The notes under the pieces: generated by a model
Seen by the model: only the letters and a program-made list of their open reading frames with translations
What the model was told of the DNA's origin: nothing
Database searches by the model: none
DNA from: Actinomadura alba
Lineage (GTDB): Bacteria; Actinomycetota; Actinomycetes; Streptosporangiales; Streptosporangiaceae
Reading direction: 5' to 3'
Length of the DNA stretch: 64,000 bases
NCBI RefSeq assembly: GCF_014323705.1
Contig: NZ_JABVEC010000026.1
Location: 1 to 64,000 of the forward strand
Shown here: one piece after another, positions 38,736 through 47,539 of the stretch
How positions within the stretch are numbered: position 1 is the first letter of the stretch
How the letters are laid out: every line of letters begins with the position of its first letter
Position numbers and translations under genes: made by a program

Positions 38736-39995
38736 ATGACGAGCAAAACCGCCGGTCACAACGACCCCCCGGTCATCATCGTCGGCGCCGGGCCCGTCGG
38801 TATGACCGCGACCGCCATGCTGGCGCGTGAGGGCATCCCGGTCGTGCTGATCGAGGCCGAGCCGGTCCCCAAGACCGACTGGCGGGCGTCGACCTTCCAC
38901 GCCGCGACGCTCGAGCTGCTGGAACGGATCGAGATCACCGATCAGATGATCGCCGAGGGTCTCTCCGTGCCCAGGTACCAGTTCCGCGACCGCCGCGACG
39001 GCCTGGTCGCCGAGTTCGACCTGACGCTGCTGCGAGACGAGACGCCCTACCCCTTTCGGCTCCAGCTGAACCAGCAGCACCTCGTGCGCATGCTGTACGA
39101 GCGGCTGCGCACCGACGACAACGTCACGATGTTCTTCGGCAGCCGGGTCGACGAGGTCGCCGGCACGTCCGACGGCGCGACGGTGCTCATGGAGACCCCC
39201 ACCGGCCCGGTCACTCTGCACGGCTCGTACGTGATCGGGGCGGACGGCGCGGGGAGCACCGTGCGGCAGTCGCTGAAGGTGGACTTCGCGGGCTACACCC
39301 ACCCCGAACGCTTCCTCATCGCGAGCACCACGGCCGACATCAGTGCGCTCGTGCCCGGCATCGCCGAGGTCAACTACGTCGCCGACCCGCAGGAGTGGCT
39401 GTTCATCCTGCGCACCCCAGAGTCCTGGCGAGCGGTCTGGCCGGTGCCACCCGAGGTCTCCCGCGAGACGGCGACCAGCCCCGAGACCCTCCAGGCCCAG
39501 CTGCAGGGGCTCGCCCCGTGCCCGGGCGGCTATCCGATCGTGGACCACCAGATCTACAACGTGCACCAGCGGGTGGCCTCGACGTTCCGCGTCGGCAACG
39601 TCATGATCATCGGCGATGCCGCCCACATCAACAGCCCGATGGGCGGGGTCGGCCTCAACAGCGGCATCCACGACGCCATGGACCTGACCAACCGGATCAT
39701 CCGCGTCCTCGCCGGGACCGCCGAGCGGGAGAGCGAGCTCAGCACGTTCGCCGAGATCCGCCGTCGCGTCGCCATCGAGTACGTCCAGGCGGACACGCGA
39801 CGCAACACCGAACGGCTGGCCGAGACCGACGACGCGCGCCGTCGCGAGAACCAGGCCGAGATGCGGGCGATCGCGGGCGACCCCGACCGCGCCCGCGCCT
39901 GGATGCGCCGGGTCTCGCTGCTCGAGAGCGTGCGCCGGTTCGGCATCGGCACTCCCCCGCACGAGTACGAGAGCATCCGCGCGGCCGCCGGGTGA
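38736..39995 (+). CDS. FAD-dependent aromatic monooxygenase (PHBH fold)
   Basis: 419 residues. The dinucleotide motif PVIIVGAGPVGMTATAML (residues ~12-29), the DG-type motif VIGADGAGSTVRQSL (~165) and the GD motif VMIIGDAAHINSPMGGVGLN (~290) define a class A flavoprotein hydroxylase of the PHBH/salicylate/3-hydroxybenzoate hydroxylase group. It would use NAD(P)H and O2 to hydroxylate an aromatic acid. In this operon, ahead of a gentisate-type dioxygenase, a 3-hydroxybenzoate 6-hydroxylase or salicylate 5-hydroxylating activity is the most economical guess. First gene of the operon, leaderless. Confidence 0.9.
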   Translation: MTSKTAGHNDPPVIIVGAGPVGMTATAMLAREGIPVVLIEAEPVPKTDWRASTFHAATLELLERIEITDQMIAEGLSVPRYQFRDRRDGLVAEFDLTLLRDETPYPFRLQLNQQHLVRMLYERLRTDDNVTMFFGSRVDEVAGTSDGATVLMETPTGPVTLHGSYVIGADGAGSTVRQSLKVDFAGYTHPERFLIASTTADISALVPGIAEVNYVADPQEWLFILRTPESWRAVWPVPPEVSRETATSPETLQAQLQGLAPCPGGYPIVDHQIYNVHQRVASTFRVGNVMIIGDAAHINSPMGGVGLNSGIHDAMDLTNRIIRVLAGTAERESELSTFAEIRRRVAIEYVQADTRRNTERLAETDDARRRENQAEMRAIAGDPDRARAWMRRVSLLESVRRFGIGTPPHEYESIRAAAG

Positions 39996-40032
39996 CACCC
40001 GGGGCCGCGACAGCCGAGAAGGGATCATTCAG

Positions 40033-41115
40033 ATGACGGAAGAGCGCGCCGTCCCGGTCGACGAACTGGAGGCGTTGTACAAGGAGATCGCCGCCGCCGA
40101 GCTGCGACCGCTGTGGACCATCACCGAACAGCTGCTGACGCCCACCCCCCGGCCCAAGGCCGTGCCGTGGCTGTGGCCCGCCGCCGTGATGCGCCCGCTG
40201 GCGGAGCGCTCGATCGGGCTCGTACCGGTCGAGCGCGGCGGTGAGCGCAGGGTGCTGAGCCTGGTCAACCCGGGGCTCGGCGGGCAACCGTACGCCGCCG
40301 GCACGCTGTGGGGGGCGATCCAGGCTCTAGGCCCGCACGAGTCGGCACCGGCGCACCGGCACACCCCCGGCGCCATCCGGTTCGTCCTCGAGGGAGAGGG
40401 CGTGTGGACGACCGTCGACGGGGACGCGTGCGAGATGCGTCCCGGAGACCTGATCCTGACCCCCGCCTGGAACTGGCACGACCACACCAACACCGGCGAC
40501 GGGCCCATGTTCTGGTTCGACGGGCTCGACCTGCCGATGATCGAGGCCCTCGACGGCGTCTTCTTCGAGCCCCACCCCGAACTGCGGCAGCCGGTGGCGG
40601 GCCGAAACGTCTCCGAGGGCGGGTACGCCGCCGCCGAGGGGAGGCTGACCCACGGCCAGGTGGCGGAGTCCCTCGACCCGGCACCCTCACCCCTGCTCGT
40701 CTACCGGTGGACCGACACCGACGCCGAGCTCGGCCGGCTCGCCGAGCGCACCGGCGACGCCATGGTCAGCGTGGAGTTCACCAATCCGCGGTCGGGCGCC
40801 AGCGCGCTGCCCACCCTGGCGTGCGCGATGCACCGGCTCGCCCCGGACCACTCGACCCTGCCGGTACGGCGCAGCGGCAACTCCATCTACGTCGTCCACC
40901 GGGGCACCGGCACGAGCGTCATCGCCGGGCAGCGTTTCGAATGGGAGCCGGGCGACATGTTCGTCGTTCCGTCCTGGGCACCCGTGGAGCATCGGGCCGA
41001 GACGCCCGCCGATCTGTTCACCCTGAGCGACAGCCCAGTGCTGCGCGCGCTCGGTATCCACCGCGAGCAGACCCTCGACTCCGCACAGACCGTCACCGGC
41101 ATGTTCCGGCCCTGA
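40033..41115 (+). CDS. Gentisate 1,2-dioxygenase-like bicupin
   Basis: 360 residues, the usual length for gentisate and 1-hydroxy-2-naphthoate dioxygenases. The first cupin has APAHRHTPGAIRFVLEGEGV and PAWNWHDHTN, supplying three iron-binding His; the second cupin is recognisable in STLPVRRSGNSIYVVHRGTG and WEPGDMFVVPSWAPVEHRAE with fewer His. Fe(II)-dependent ring opening between the carboxylated and hydroxylated carbons of gentisate would give maleylpyruvate. Gap of 37 bp after the monooxygenase and 11 bp before the hydrolase place it in the same operon. Confidence 0.88.
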   Translation: MTEERAVPVDELEALYKEIAAAELRPLWTITEQLLTPTPRPKAVPWLWPAAVMRPLAERSIGLVPVERGGERRVLSLVNPGLGGQPYAAGTLWGAIQALGPHESAPAHRHTPGAIRFVLEGEGVWTTVDGDACEMRPGDLILTPAWNWHDHTNTGDGPMFWFDGLDLPMIEALDGVFFEPHPELRQPVAGRNVSEGGYAAAEGRLTHGQVAESLDPAPSPLLVYRWTDTDAELGRLAERTGDAMVSVEFTNPRSGASALPTLACAMHRLAPDHSTLPVRRSGNSIYVVHRGTGTSVIAGQRFEWEPGDMFVVPSWAPVEHRAETPADLFTLSDSPVLRALGIHREQTLDSAQTVTGMFRP

Positions 41116-41126
41116 GGAGAACCCCT

Positions 41127-41993
41127 ATGAAGCTGGCCATCTTCGACGCGCTGCGGCTCGGCGCGGTCGACGGCGACACCGTCGTCGACGTCACCGAGGC
41201 CCTGCCCTGGCCGCACGACCCCGACGTGCTGACCGCCGGCTGGTGGCGCCGGCTCTGCCGGGACTTCGCCGAGATCCGGCCCGATCTGGAGAAGGCGGCG
41301 AACGGCGGGCCCCGGCTTCCGCTGGACTCCGTACGGCTGCACGCCCCCGCGCTGAACCCGTCCAAGATCGTCGCCTGTGCGAGCAACTACTCCGCCCACG
41401 TGGAGGAGATGCACGAGGTGCAGCGGCGCACGCTCGGCCGCGTCGAGTCGTGGATGATGAACTTCGACGTCTTCCTCAAGGCGCCGTCGTCGATCTCCGG
41501 CCCCGCCGACGACATCGTGCTGCCACCCGAGATCGTCGCGGCCGGTGAGGAGATCCACCACGAGTCCGAGCTGGTGGTCGTCGTCGGCAGCGGCGGCAAG
41601 GACATCGACGAGGACGCCGCGCTGGGCCATGTCTTCGGCTACACCCTGGGGCTGGACATCACCGTACGCAGCGCGGCCGACCGGTCTCGCCGCAAGAGCT
41701 ACGACACCTTCTCGCCGCTCGGCCCCTGGGTCACCACCGCCGACGAGGTCGGCGACCCCGGGGATCTCGACATCCTCCTGCTGGCGAACGGCGAGGAACG
41801 CCAGCGGGTCAACACCGCCACACTGATCACCAAGATCCCCGCCATCGTGTCGTACGCGTCCCGGATGATGACGCTGCTGCCCGGCGACGTCATCTTCACC
41901 GGCGCCCCGCCAGGAGTCGGACCCATCCGCCCCGGTGACCTGCTCGAGACGCGGATCAGCCGGCTCGGCGCGATGACCCTGCGGGTCAGGTAG
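41127..41993 (+). CDS. Fumarylacetoacetate hydrolase family protein
   Basis: 288 residues from ATG 41127. PSKIVACASNYSAHVEEMHE, DVFLKAPSSISGPADDI, HHESELVVVVGSGGKDI (metal-binding Glu), GYTLGLDITVRSAAD and PGDVIFTGAPPGVGPIRPGD are the conserved FAH C-terminal blocks. It hydrolyses C-C bonds in acylpyruvates. After the gentisate dioxygenase it would cleave maleyl- or fumarylpyruvate to pyruvate plus maleate or fumarate. No maleylpyruvate isomerase is in the cluster, so direct maleylpyruvate hydrolysis, or an isomerase elsewhere, is implied. Confidence 0.9.
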   Translation: MKLAIFDALRLGAVDGDTVVDVTEALPWPHDPDVLTAGWWRRLCRDFAEIRPDLEKAANGGPRLPLDSVRLHAPALNPSKIVACASNYSAHVEEMHEVQRRTLGRVESWMMNFDVFLKAPSSISGPADDIVLPPEIVAAGEEIHHESELVVVVGSGGKDIDEDAALGHVFGYTLGLDITVRSAADRSRRKSYDTFSPLGPWVTTADEVGDPGDLDILLLANGEERQRVNTATLITKIPAIVSYASRMMTLLPGDVIFTGAPPGVGPIRPGDLLETRISRLGAMTLRVR

Positions 41994-42004
41994 GCCGCCC
42001 GCCC

Positions 42005-43513
42005 ATGACGACGACACGAGACACCCGGGCGCACCTCGCGCCGGTGCTGGTGGCGGGCCGGGCCCGGCCCGCACCCGGCGCGCCCGTGCACAACCCCGCC
42101 CGCCACGGCGAGATCGTCGGCGAGCACGCCCTCGCCACCGAATCGGACGTCGACGACGCCGTACGCGCCGCGCACGCGGCCTTCGGCCGCTGGGCCCGGC
42201 TCGGCCCGCACGAGCGGGCCCGCCTGCTGCGCGGCGCGGCGGACGAGCTCGGCGGGCTGACCGCCGAACTTGCCATGCTGCTGACCAGGGAACAGGGCAA
42301 GGTGCTCTGGGAGTCCCGGGTCGACGTCGGCGGCGCCGCGTACATCCTCGGCTACTACGCCGGCCTGGCCGGCGAACTCGACGGGGACCGGATCCTGCGC
42401 GAGGACGAGCGCGTCACCGTCCACGTCGGGCGGCGGCCGATGGGCGTCACCGGGGTGATCGTGCCCTGGAACTCGCCGGTCTATCTCTGTTTCCTCGGCA
42501 TCGCGCCGGCCCTGCTGGCCGGCAACACGGTCGTCGTCAAGCCCTCGGAGTTCGCGCCGCTGGCGCTCGGAGAGGTGCTCGCGACGCTGGCCAGGCGCCT
42601 GCCCGAGGGCGTGGTCAACGTGGTGCCCGGGACCGGCGCCGAGGCGGGCGACGCGCTCGTACGGCATCCCCTCGTCCGCAAGGTGTTCTTCACCGGCTCG
42701 ACCGGCACCGGCCGGCAGGTGCTGGCCGGCGCGGCGGGCAATCTCAAGAACGTCAGCCTGGAGCTGGGCGGCAACGACCCGGCGCTGGTGCTCGAGAGCG
42801 CGCGGGTCACCGACACGCTGGTGCGCGAACTCGTGCGGGGCGTGTACGGGAACACCGGCCAGGTGTGCTTCAACGTCAAGCGCATCTACGTGCACCGGTC
42901 GCGGTACGACGACTTCACCGACCGCTACCGCGCCGCCGCGGACGAGATCGTCGTGGGCGACGGGCTCGACCCGCGCTCGACGATGGGACCGCTGAACAAC
43001 CGGGACCAGTTCGACAAGGTGACCGGCCTGATCGACCGTACCCGGGCGGCCGGCGCCACGGTGCACGAGCTCGGCCGCAAGCTCGACGCGGGCTCGTTCG
43101 GCGACGGGTACTTCCTGCTGCCGCACGTGGTGACCGATCTCGATCCGAACGCCGAGCTGGTGACCGACGAGCAGTTCGGGCCGGTGGTGCCGATCCTTCC
43201 CTTCGACGACGAGGACGACGCCGTGGACATGGCCAACGCCACCGAGTTCGGGCTCGGGGCATCGGTGTGGAGCGAGGACCGCGATCACGCTCTCGACGTG
43301 GCGCGGCGCATCCAGTCGGGCAGCGTGTTCCTCAACGTGCACCGGGTGGGCGCGTCCGCCGTCGACATGCCGTTCGGCGGGTTCAAGGGCAGCGGGATCG
43401 GCCGCGGACACGGGATCGCCGCTCTCGAGGCGTGCACCGAGCCGCAGACGATCGCCGACTGGCGGGACGTGTCCGGGCTGCCCGGACCGGGACCGGCCGG
43501 AGACGCGCGATGA
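42005..43513 (+). CDS. Aldehyde dehydrogenase
   Basis: 502 residues. MGVTGVIVPWNSPVYLCFLG, the cofactor loop FFTGSTGTGRQVL, catalytic Glu in VSLELGGNDPALVLES, and catalytic Cys in GVYGNTGQVCFNVKRIYV are all present, so an active NAD(P)-dependent enzyme is expected. It lies between the FAH gene (11 bp gap) and the TPP enzyme (ATGA overlap), so its aldehyde is probably the product of the decarboxylase encoded next; a benzaldehyde-type substrate is inferred. Confidence 0.93.
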   Translation: MTTTRDTRAHLAPVLVAGRARPAPGAPVHNPARHGEIVGEHALATESDVDDAVRAAHAAFGRWARLGPHERARLLRGAADELGGLTAELAMLLTREQGKVLWESRVDVGGAAYILGYYAGLAGELDGDRILREDERVTVHVGRRPMGVTGVIVPWNSPVYLCFLGIAPALLAGNTVVVKPSEFAPLALGEVLATLARRLPEGVVNVVPGTGAEAGDALVRHPLVRKVFFTGSTGTGRQVLAGAAGNLKNVSLELGGNDPALVLESARVTDTLVRELVRGVYGNTGQVCFNVKRIYVHRSRYDDFTDRYRAAADEIVVGDGLDPRSTMGPLNNRDQFDKVTGLIDRTRAAGATVHELGRKLDAGSFGDGYFLLPHVVTDLDPNAELVTDEQFGPVVPILPFDDEDDAVDMANATEFGLGASVWSEDRDHALDVARRIQSGSVFLNVHRVGASAVDMPFGGFKGSGIGRGHGIAALEACTEPQTIADWRDVSGLPGPGPAGDAR

Positions 43514-45144
43514 CGGCGGGACCGACCACCGCGGACGCGGTGCTCGACGTGCTTCAGGCGTGGGGCGTCGACCGGGTGTTCATCTGCCCGGGCAGCACCG
43601 AGGCGGCCTTCCTCGACGCCACACTGCGCCGGCCGGACCTCGAGGTGGTGCTGACGACGCACGAGTCGGTGACGGTCGCGATGGCGGACGGTCACGCCCG
43701 TGCGACCGGCCGGCCCGCGGTGGCCTACCTGCACACCCATCTCGGGCTGGTCAACGGGCTGAGCCACCTCGACGCCGCCCGCATGGCACGTTCGCCGGTG
43801 ATCGTGCTCAACGGTCTCAAGCCCGCGAGCGTCCAGTCGCACGGCGGCTTCACCACCCTGCCGGGCACGGGCGAGCTGGCCCGACCTTTCGTCAAGCGGC
43901 AGTGGCAGTCGCTGACCGCCGAAGGCGTGCCCGAGGACCTGACCGAGGCGCTGCGGCTGGCCACCGCCGAGCCGACCGGCCCGGTGTGGCTGGGGCTGGC
44001 CCAGGACCTCATGGAGGCCCCCGCCACCGGTCCCGTACCGGACCCGGCCCGGCACCTCGTGGCGGCCCGCGTGGCACCCGACCCCGAACGGGTCAGCGCC
44101 GCCGCCCGACTGCTCACCGCCGCTCAGCGGCCCGTGCTCGTGGCCGGCGCCGAGGTGGCCCGCCACGGCGCCCACCGGGACCTGGTGCGCCTGGCCGAGC
44201 GGACCGGCGCCGTCGTGTTCAACGAGGACCGGCGGAGCTTCGAGCGCCCGGCCTTCCCCACCGGCCACCCTCAGTACGCCGGCAACTACTCGGCCGCACA
44301 CCCGGCGGCGGCCGGGGCCGATCTCGTGATGCTGCTCGGCTGCCGCTCGTTCATCGAGTTCGAGCCCGACCCCGCCCCCGCGACCCCTCCCGGCGCCAAG
44401 GTCGTGCACACGCACGTCGACGCGGCCGAGATCGGGCGGGTCGCCGCGGTCGACGTCGCGATCGTCGGCGACGAGTCCCTCATCGTCCGCGGGCTGCTGG
44501 ACCGGGTGCCGGACGGCGCCGGGCCGGGACCGGAGCCGGCGACCGGCGTGCCGCGGCCCTGGGCTCCCGGGGACGGCGATCACGCCACCGCGGCGGACGT
44601 CGCCGGAGCGCTGGCCGAGGTCATCGGTGCGCGGACCACCGTGGTCGAGGACGCCACCACCTCGGCGGGCGTCCTGCTGCGAACGCTGCCGCAACCATCG
44701 CCGATGTCCATCCTCACCACCGCCTCGGGCTCGCTCGGCTGGGGCATGGGCGCAGCGCTCGGCGTCCAGCTCGCCGCCCCGGACCGCGAAGTGATCGCGG
44801 TCGTCGGCGACGGCGTGTTCCAGTTCGGGCCACAGGCGCTGTGGGTGGCCAGGCGCTACGACCTCCCGGTCCTCTTCGTGGTGATCAACAACCGGTCGTA
44901 CGCGGCGGTCGCCGCCGCCCTGCGCCGGTACGGCGGCCTCGCTGAACGCACCCGCACCTACCCGGGCAAGGACATCGCCGGAGTGGACATCGCCGCCGTG
45001 GCCCGCGGATTCGGGCTGCCCGCCCGCCGCGTCACCCGGCCCGCCGACCTGCCGGGCGCGCTGAAGGAGTTCCTGAGCCGGCGCGAACCGGCCCTCATCG
45101 AGGTCCTCACCGACCCCGACGACCTCGGTGGCGCCCCGAGATGA
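43510..45144 (+). CDS. Thiamine diphosphate enzyme, benzoylformate decarboxylase-like
   Basis: 544 residues from ATG 43510 (ATGA overlap). It follows benzoylformate decarboxylase along its length: FICPGSTEAAFLD (the PGS serine), LTTHESVTVAMADGHA with the cofactor-activating Glu, AYLHTHLGLVNGL and FPTGHPQYAGN where that enzyme has its two active-site His, and VVGDGVFQFGPQALW with later FVVINNRSY as the GDG-N metal/cofactor motif. It would decarboxylate an aryl-glyoxylate to an aldehyde. Acetolactate-synthase-like activity is less likely because no small subunit or FAD-binding hallmark is seen. Last gene of the operon. Confidence 0.85.
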   Translation: MTAGPTTADAVLDVLQAWGVDRVFICPGSTEAAFLDATLRRPDLEVVLTTHESVTVAMADGHARATGRPAVAYLHTHLGLVNGLSHLDAARMARSPVIVLNGLKPASVQSHGGFTTLPGTGELARPFVKRQWQSLTAEGVPEDLTEALRLATAEPTGPVWLGLAQDLMEAPATGPVPDPARHLVAARVAPDPERVSAAARLLTAAQRPVLVAGAEVARHGAHRDLVRLAERTGAVVFNEDRRSFERPAFPTGHPQYAGNYSAAHPAAAGADLVMLLGCRSFIEFEPDPAPATPPGAKVVHTHVDAAEIGRVAAVDVAIVGDESLIVRGLLDRVPDGAGPGPEPATGVPRPWAPGDGDHATAADVAGALAEVIGARTTVVEDATTSAGVLLRTLPQPSPMSILTTASGSLGWGMGAALGVQLAAPDREVIAVVGDGVFQFGPQALWVARRYDLPVLFVVINNRSYAAVAAALRRYGGLAERTRTYPGKDIAGVDIAAVARGFGLPARRVTRPADLPGALKEFLSRREPALIEVLTDPDDLGGAPR

Positions 45145-45245
45145 CGAAGGCCAGCGGACACGGGCCGTGGATCTCATGCCGCGCACGGCCCGGTCCCGGC
45201 GACCCGGCGGCGGGCTTGGGAACGTCTTGAACCACTGCCGCCCCT

Positions 45246-46802
45246 GTGAGGGATGTGACGCGGCGGGTGGCGACGCACACTGGGGTCGTGGAGGGCAATG
45301 CGCGGCCACCCCGCTGCCTGGTCACCGGCGCTACCGGCTACGTGGGCTCACGCCTCGTACCGGAACTGCTCGCGGCCGGTCACCCGGTGCGGTGCATGTC
45401 GCGCTCGATCTCACGGCTGCGCGAGTTCCCGTGGATCGACGACGTCGAGGCGGTCGCCGCCGACGCCCAGGACCTGCGGGCCCTCCGCAAGGCGCTGGCC
45501 GGCGTGGACGTCGCGTTCTATCTGATCCACTCGCTGCCCCGCGGCGACGACTTCGCGGAGACCGACCGGCGCGCCGCCCGGGCCTTCGCCACCGCCGCGA
45601 GGATGGCCGGGGTACGGCGCATCGTCTACCTCGGCGGCCTGCGGCCCGCCGACGGCGATCTGTCAGCGCATCTGCGATCCCGCTCGGAGGTCGGCGAGAT
45701 CCTGCTGAACTCGGGCGTGCCGACCATAGTGCTCCGGGCTGCGGTCATCCTGGGCGCGGGTTCGGCCTCGTTCGAGATGCTGCGGCACCTGACCGAGCGG
45801 TTGCCGGTGATGGTGGCGCCGCGCTGGGTGGCCACCCGGGTTCAGCCGATCGCCATCCCGGACGTGCTGCGCTACCTGGTCGGCTGCGCGAGCCTGTCCA
45901 CCGAGGTGAACCGCACGTTCGACATCGGCGGACCCGACGTGCTCAGCTACCTCGACATGATGCGCCGCTACGCGGCCGCGGCCGGGCTGCCCCGCCGCCT
46001 CGTCCTCAGGGTGCCCGTGCTGACGCCGAGGCTCTCCAGCCTCTGGATCGGCCTCGTCACCCCCGTACCCGGCAGGTTGGCGCGGCCCCTCGTCGACTCG
46101 CTGTACCACGAGGTCATCTGCCGTGAGCGGGACATCACCGAGCATCTCCCGGCCTTCCCGAACCTGATCGGCTTCGACAACGGCGTTCGGCTCGCCCTGC
46201 GGTGGGTCCGGGACGCCAAGGTCGCCGCCTCGGCGGCCGAGGAGCACCGCAGCGCGTGCGACCCGTTGCCCACCGACCCCGGGTGGACGGGGGGCACCCT
46301 GTACGAGGACGTCCGTGAGCGGGCGGTCAGCGCGTCGCCCAAGGCGCTCTGGCGGCGCGTCTCCGCGGTGCCCGCCTGGTTCGAGGGGCGCCGCCCGGCC
46401 TCCATCGGGCTGCGGTCGCGCCCCGGCGCTCTGGGCGCGGTCTCGGCCGGGCTCGCCGGCGTGGTGCGCAGGGCCGGCGCGGTGCTCGGCCCATGGCACG
46501 TCGACGACGTCGAGCCGGGCCGGCTGCTGCGGATCCGGTCCGGCGCGCCCCTGCCCGGCATCGTCTGGCTGGAACTCGGCGTACGTTCGGGCACGGTGCC
46601 GGCCGTCTACACCCAGCGCGCGATGTTCCATCCGTACGGCCTGTTCGGGCACTTGTGCTGGTGGGCCACCCGCCCGTGCGCCCGGATCCTCCTGACCGGA
46701 CTGGAAAGCGGGGTCACGGCGGCGGCGAGCATGGAGCGACGCCCGGTCACCGACCAGCCCCGCGACATCACCACGCTCACCGGTACGAGGTCACCACACT
46801 GA
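45246..46802 (+). CDS. NAD(P)-binding SDR-like protein with C-terminal DUF2867
   Basis: 518 residues at most; GTG 45246 and GTG 45285/45288 are all possible starts and none has a good ribosome site. The Rossmann motif PRCLVTGATGYVGSRLVPEL begins near residue 21, and GVDVAFYLIHSLPRGDDFAE and GVRRIVYLGGLRPADG fit the atypical SDR/NmrA-like branch. From about residue 345 a DUF2867 domain follows (SPKALWRRVSAVPAWFEGRR and GIVWLELGVRSG, AMFHPYGLFGHLCWW). Many bacteria have this fusion; proposed roles involve quinones or lipids but are unproven. Confidence 0.85.
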   Translation: MRDVTRRVATHTGVVEGNARPPRCLVTGATGYVGSRLVPELLAAGHPVRCMSRSISRLREFPWIDDVEAVAADAQDLRALRKALAGVDVAFYLIHSLPRGDDFAETDRRAARAFATAARMAGVRRIVYLGGLRPADGDLSAHLRSRSEVGEILLNSGVPTIVLRAAVILGAGSASFEMLRHLTERLPVMVAPRWVATRVQPIAIPDVLRYLVGCASLSTEVNRTFDIGGPDVLSYLDMMRRYAAAAGLPRRLVLRVPVLTPRLSSLWIGLVTPVPGRLARPLVDSLYHEVICRERDITEHLPAFPNLIGFDNGVRLALRWVRDAKVAASAAEEHRSACDPLPTDPGWTGGTLYEDVRERAVSASPKALWRRVSAVPAWFEGRRPASIGLRSRPGALGAVSAGLAGVVRRAGAVLGPWHVDDVEPGRLLRIRSGAPLPGIVWLELGVRSGTVPAVYTQRAMFHPYGLFGHLCWWATRPCARILLTGLESGVTAAASMERRPVTDQPRDITTLTGTRSPH

Positions 46803-46995
46803 CCGGACCGCCGCAGCACCTGATTCAGCTGATCCGAAGTGCCGGGCGGAACGGCGGGAGACGGCGCGAAACGCCTGCCACCGTCCCACCCGGCACTCGT
46901 ACGACTGGGCATGCCTGCGCCGCAGGGGTCGGCCGCTTTCTGCCGGGTACGGCTCACCAAGCGCGACGGCAACCGCGAGCGCATCGGGAGGTGCC

Positions 46996-47514
46996 ATGAA
47001 GTCGGTCGTATCCGCCGGCCGGGAACAACGACGGGAATACGCCGGAGACGACGATCGCCCGCTCGGCTCGTACCTCGGCACGCTCGGTCTCTACGGGCTG
47101 ACGCTGGGCGTCATCGGAGCCGCCGCCCGCCTCACCGGACGACGGCCGCCGAGCGTGAGCGTCTGGGACGTCGTGCTGATGACCGGCGCCACCCACCGGC
47201 TGTCCCGCCTGCTCTCCAAGGGTGTGGTCACCAGCCCGCTGCGGGCGCCGTTCACCCGGTTCGAGGGACCGTCCGGGCCCGCGGAGCTCACCGAGAAGGC
47301 ACGCGGATCGGGCGTCCGGCACGCCGTCGGCGAGCTGATCACCTGCCCCTTCTGCGTGGCGCAGTGGGTCGGCACGGCCTATGCGGCGGGACTCGTCTTC
47401 GCCCCGGACGCGACCCGGCTGGCGGGTGCCACCATGACGGCCGTGGCGGGCTCGGACTGGCTGCAGCTCGGCTACGCGCGGCTCCAGCGGTCCGCGGCCC
47501 AAAGTCCCGGATAG
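46996..47514 (+). CDS. DUF1360 family membrane protein
   Basis: 172 residues. SLGTL-type N-terminal helix (LGTLGLYGLTLGVIGAAARL), WDVVLMTGATHRLSRLLSKG, RAPFTRFEGPSGPAELTE and GELITCPFCVAQWVGTAYAA match DUF1360 throughout. The CPFC pair is a possible metal or redox site. GGGAGG lies 4-5 nt before ATG. Convergent with the catalase gene, 25 bp apart; similar proteins are frequently found beside catalase and sporulation-related genes. Function unknown. Confidence 0.85.
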   Translation: MKSVVSAGREQRREYAGDDDRPLGSYLGTLGLYGLTLGVIGAAARLTGRRPPSVSVWDVVLMTGATHRLSRLLSKGVVTSPLRAPFTRFEGPSGPAELTEKARGSGVRHAVGELITCPFCVAQWVGTAYAAGLVFAPDATRLAGATMTAVAGSDWLQLGYARLQRSAAQSPG

Positions 47515-47539
47515 GGGCAGGTGACCGGCCACATCGCGG

